From Bradyrhizobium diazoefficiens (GTDB taxonomy: Bacteria > Pseudomonadota > Alphaproteobacteria > Rhizobiales > Xanthobacteraceae): a stretch of DNA of 64,000 nt. The notes under the pieces are model-generated. The model did no database searches and had not been told where the DNA came from. It worked only from the letters and a program-made list of their open reading frames with translations. Positions 62,701-64,000 of this stretch are shown one piece after another; position 1 is the stretch's first letter; each line of letters starts with the position of its first letter. The translations under genes were made by a program, and so were the position numbers. The stretch covers positions 2,880,501 through 2,944,500 of the forward strand of contig NZ_CP067102.1 of the NCBI RefSeq assembly GCF_016616885.1, given 5' to 3'.

Positions 62701-63182
62701 CCCATCCTCTGCTGACAGCGCTCGCGCAGGCGCGGCGTCGCGATGCGCCGATGTTTGTGAGATGGTGTGAGCTGAACAATGTGATCGCCTGTCCAGCGGC
62801 GCCTGCGTCGGTAGCCCGATTTGTCTCCGACTGTTCATCCCTGGGCGTGAGCCGGCTGTGGCCGGCCGTGCAGGAGATATCGCGGATGCATGCGTCGCTC
62901 GGCCTCGCCGATCCCACGCTTGGCGGCCCCGCCGCGGATGCGATGAGCGCGGTGGCCGCGATCGCTCCGCCCCGGTCCTGGCCGGGGCGCTTCAAGGAGC
63001 GGTTTTGCGCGCTGCCCTACGACATCCAGGCCTATCTCGCAGCTCACGAGACGCAGCGCGAACGTGCGCTCCGCCGTGCGCAGAACGAAGCTGCGTCCGC
63101 CAGCCGCAAGCTGGCGGCGCTTGAAACCCAATTGAAGGACGGAACGACGCATGGCGAAGCAACAGCGCGCGACGAGACTTGA
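62697..63182 (+). CDS. Conserved phage-region protein
   Basis: A 161-aa protein, MTHPLLTALAQARRRDAPMF onward, with a central WPGRFKERFCALPYDIQAYL and a long C-terminal helix rich in Arg/Gln/Ala (RALRRAQNEAASASRKLAAL). It overlaps the upstream gene by 4 bp and the downstream gene by about 30 bp, as is usual in compact phage operons. Function unknown. Confidence 0.6.
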   Translation: MTHPLLTALAQARRRDAPMFVRWCELNNVIACPAAPASVARFVSDCSSLGVSRLWPAVQEISRMHASLGLADPTLGGPAADAMSAVAAIAPPRSWPGRFKERFCALPYDIQAYLAAHETQRERALRRAQNEAASASRKLAALETQLKDGTTHGEATARDET

Positions 63183-63369
63183 AGAGCGGATCGAGGACCT
63201 GCGCGCCGAGATCGACGGCATTATCGACGACCGGGTGGCCAAGATCGCAAGCCAGAGCCCTGGAGTGCCGCCCGGCGTGATCCGCAACCTGCTCACGGCC
63301 CGGGCGCCGTCCTGCCGCTGTGCACAATATATCGAGCTGTGTGGCAGCAAGGCGAAGGATCCGGACTGA
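63151..63369 (+). CDS. Small phage-region protein
   Basis: A 72-aa protein starting MAKQQRATRLEERIEDLRAE with an acidic coiled-coil-like helix, then IRNLLTARAPSCRCAQYIEL with three cysteines. It begins inside the end of the previous gene. Function unknown. Confidence 0.55.
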   Translation: MAKQQRATRLEERIEDLRAEIDGIIDDRVAKIASQSPGVPPGVIRNLLTARAPSCRCAQYIELCGSKAKDPD

Positions 63370-63444
63370 CAGTCGCAGGGCAGGTGACGCCCTCCGCAAC
63401 CACAATGGCGACGATGATGCGCGCCCCTACATCAAGGAAGCAAG

Positions 63445-64000
63445 ATGACTCTCTATAAGTGGTCCCAAACGGCGTCCGCCGACGCAACGGCGGATTCGAC
63501 GATCAACTGGGCCGAGGGGCAATCCCCCTCCAGCGTGAACGATTCCGCGCGAGCGATGATGGCGGCTATTGCGAAACACCGCGATGACATCGCCGGCGCG
63601 ATCGTGACAAGCGGTACCAGTACCGCCTACACCGTTGCATCTTATCAGCAGTTCGACACACTGGCGCACCTCAGCGGGCAGGCTGTCGCATTCACGCCGC
63701 ACGCGACGAACGGCGCAACCGTAACAATCAACGTTGACGGCCTAGGCGCGAAGCCCTTGCGCGCGGCGCCGAATGTAGAATTGCCGGCTGGCACCGTCGT
63801 TCAGGGCACGCCCTATGTGGCGCTCTACAACAACGCCGATGGGGTCTTTTACCTGCATGGCTTCTACGGCAATCCGTATAACATTCCGCTCGCGGCGGGC
63901 ATGGACTATTGGGCCGCGACCACGCCGAACAGTTCGTTTGCGTTTCCGACCGGGCAGGCGATTTCTCGAACGACGTATTCAACCTTGTTCGCGCTGATTG
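63445..64000 (+). CDS. Phage tail-collar/fibre-like protein, N-terminal part (partial)
   Basis: The gene runs off the right edge; 185 residues are visible. It starts MTLYKWSQTASADATADSTI, followed by INWAEGQSPSSVNDSARAMM, a block I know from N-termini of prophage tail-fibre or collar proteins. Later NATNGATVTINVDGL-like and FPTGQAISRTTYSTLFALI fit a phage tail-collar domain, which often has such an RTTYxxLF segment. AAGGAAG lies just before the ATG. It supports the prophage origin of this end of the window. Confidence 0.75.
   Translation, partial: MTLYKWSQTASADATADSTINWAEGQSPSSVNDSARAMMAAIAKHRDDIAGAIVTSGTSTAYTVASYQQFDTLAHLSGQAVAFTPHATNGATVTINVDGLGAKPLRAAPNVELPAGTVVQGTPYVALYNNADGVFYLHGFYGNPYNIPLAAGMDYWAATTPNSSFAFPTGQAISRTTYSTLFALI

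Overview
The window looks like a chromosomal segment of a Bradyrhizobium-type alphaproteobacterium (Nitrobacteraceae). The evidence is high GC, many small lineage-typical hypothetical proteins, a GcrA-family regulator, alphaproteobacterial gene families, and recurrent short intergenic repeats. It splits into a purine/nitrogen-salvage half on the left, a general housekeeping and envelope middle, and a decayed prophage with toxin-like cargo on the right.

Left (1-25.8 kb): two complete BMP-family (NupNOPQ-like) ABC importers on the minus strand (297-5021 and 7376-12752) flank a Tsx-like outer-membrane channel gene (5585-6691). Around them lie the tail of a probable 8-oxoguanine deaminase, a CDA-fold nucleoside deaminase, a biuret-hydrolase-like cysteine amidohydrolase inside the second ABC operon, and a divergent allantoate amidohydrolase. 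Further on, a TetR-adenine deaminase-AzgA permease operon carries a perfect palindrome just in front of the regulator. Together these form a route from outer-membrane entry through uptake, deamination and ureide/amide hydrolysis to ammonia. Between the blocks are an unknown 457-aa protein, a secreted phosphoesterase, a TPR-sulfotransferase with an STN-like partner, and DctA.

Middle (25.8-49.4 kb): small hypotheticals, a CoxE-like VWA/MoxR pair, a quinone oxidoreductase, and an S24/LexA-like repressor surrounded by TTCCG-N5-CGGAA dyads next to gcrA and a DUF6456-like gene. Then come a phasin, an alpha/beta hydrolase, a TpsB (FhaC/ShlB) transporter beside a FecR protein and a CHASE2-PAS-GGDEF-EAL protein, arginase, a sulfite dehydrogenase pair, an enolase-superfamily enzyme and an Nramp-family transporter with an altered TM1 motif.

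Right (49.4-64 kb): an accessory region. Eight same-orientation copies of a ~95-bp element lie between unrelated genes. Each copy has a TTGACA box, a TGGCATCATCG-type core and a GC hairpin followed by T residues in most copies, so it reads like a small promoter-to-terminator RNA gene. The cargo includes an aromatic-ring monooxygenase, a dienelactone-hydrolase-like protein, a DUF4261 / DUF1629(Imm11)-like / AHH-nuclease cluster, and a frameshifted secreted protein next to a frameshifted M23 peptidase. These sit in a broken prophage: a small terminase-like gene duplicated with an internal deletion, a large terminase cut after its Walker A part, minor phage genes and a tail-collar-like gene running off the end. 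The repeat-bounded cargo, and a short F-x-[DE]-R-[FY]-x-x-W motif shared by the two toxin-like proteins, are the least explained features of the window.
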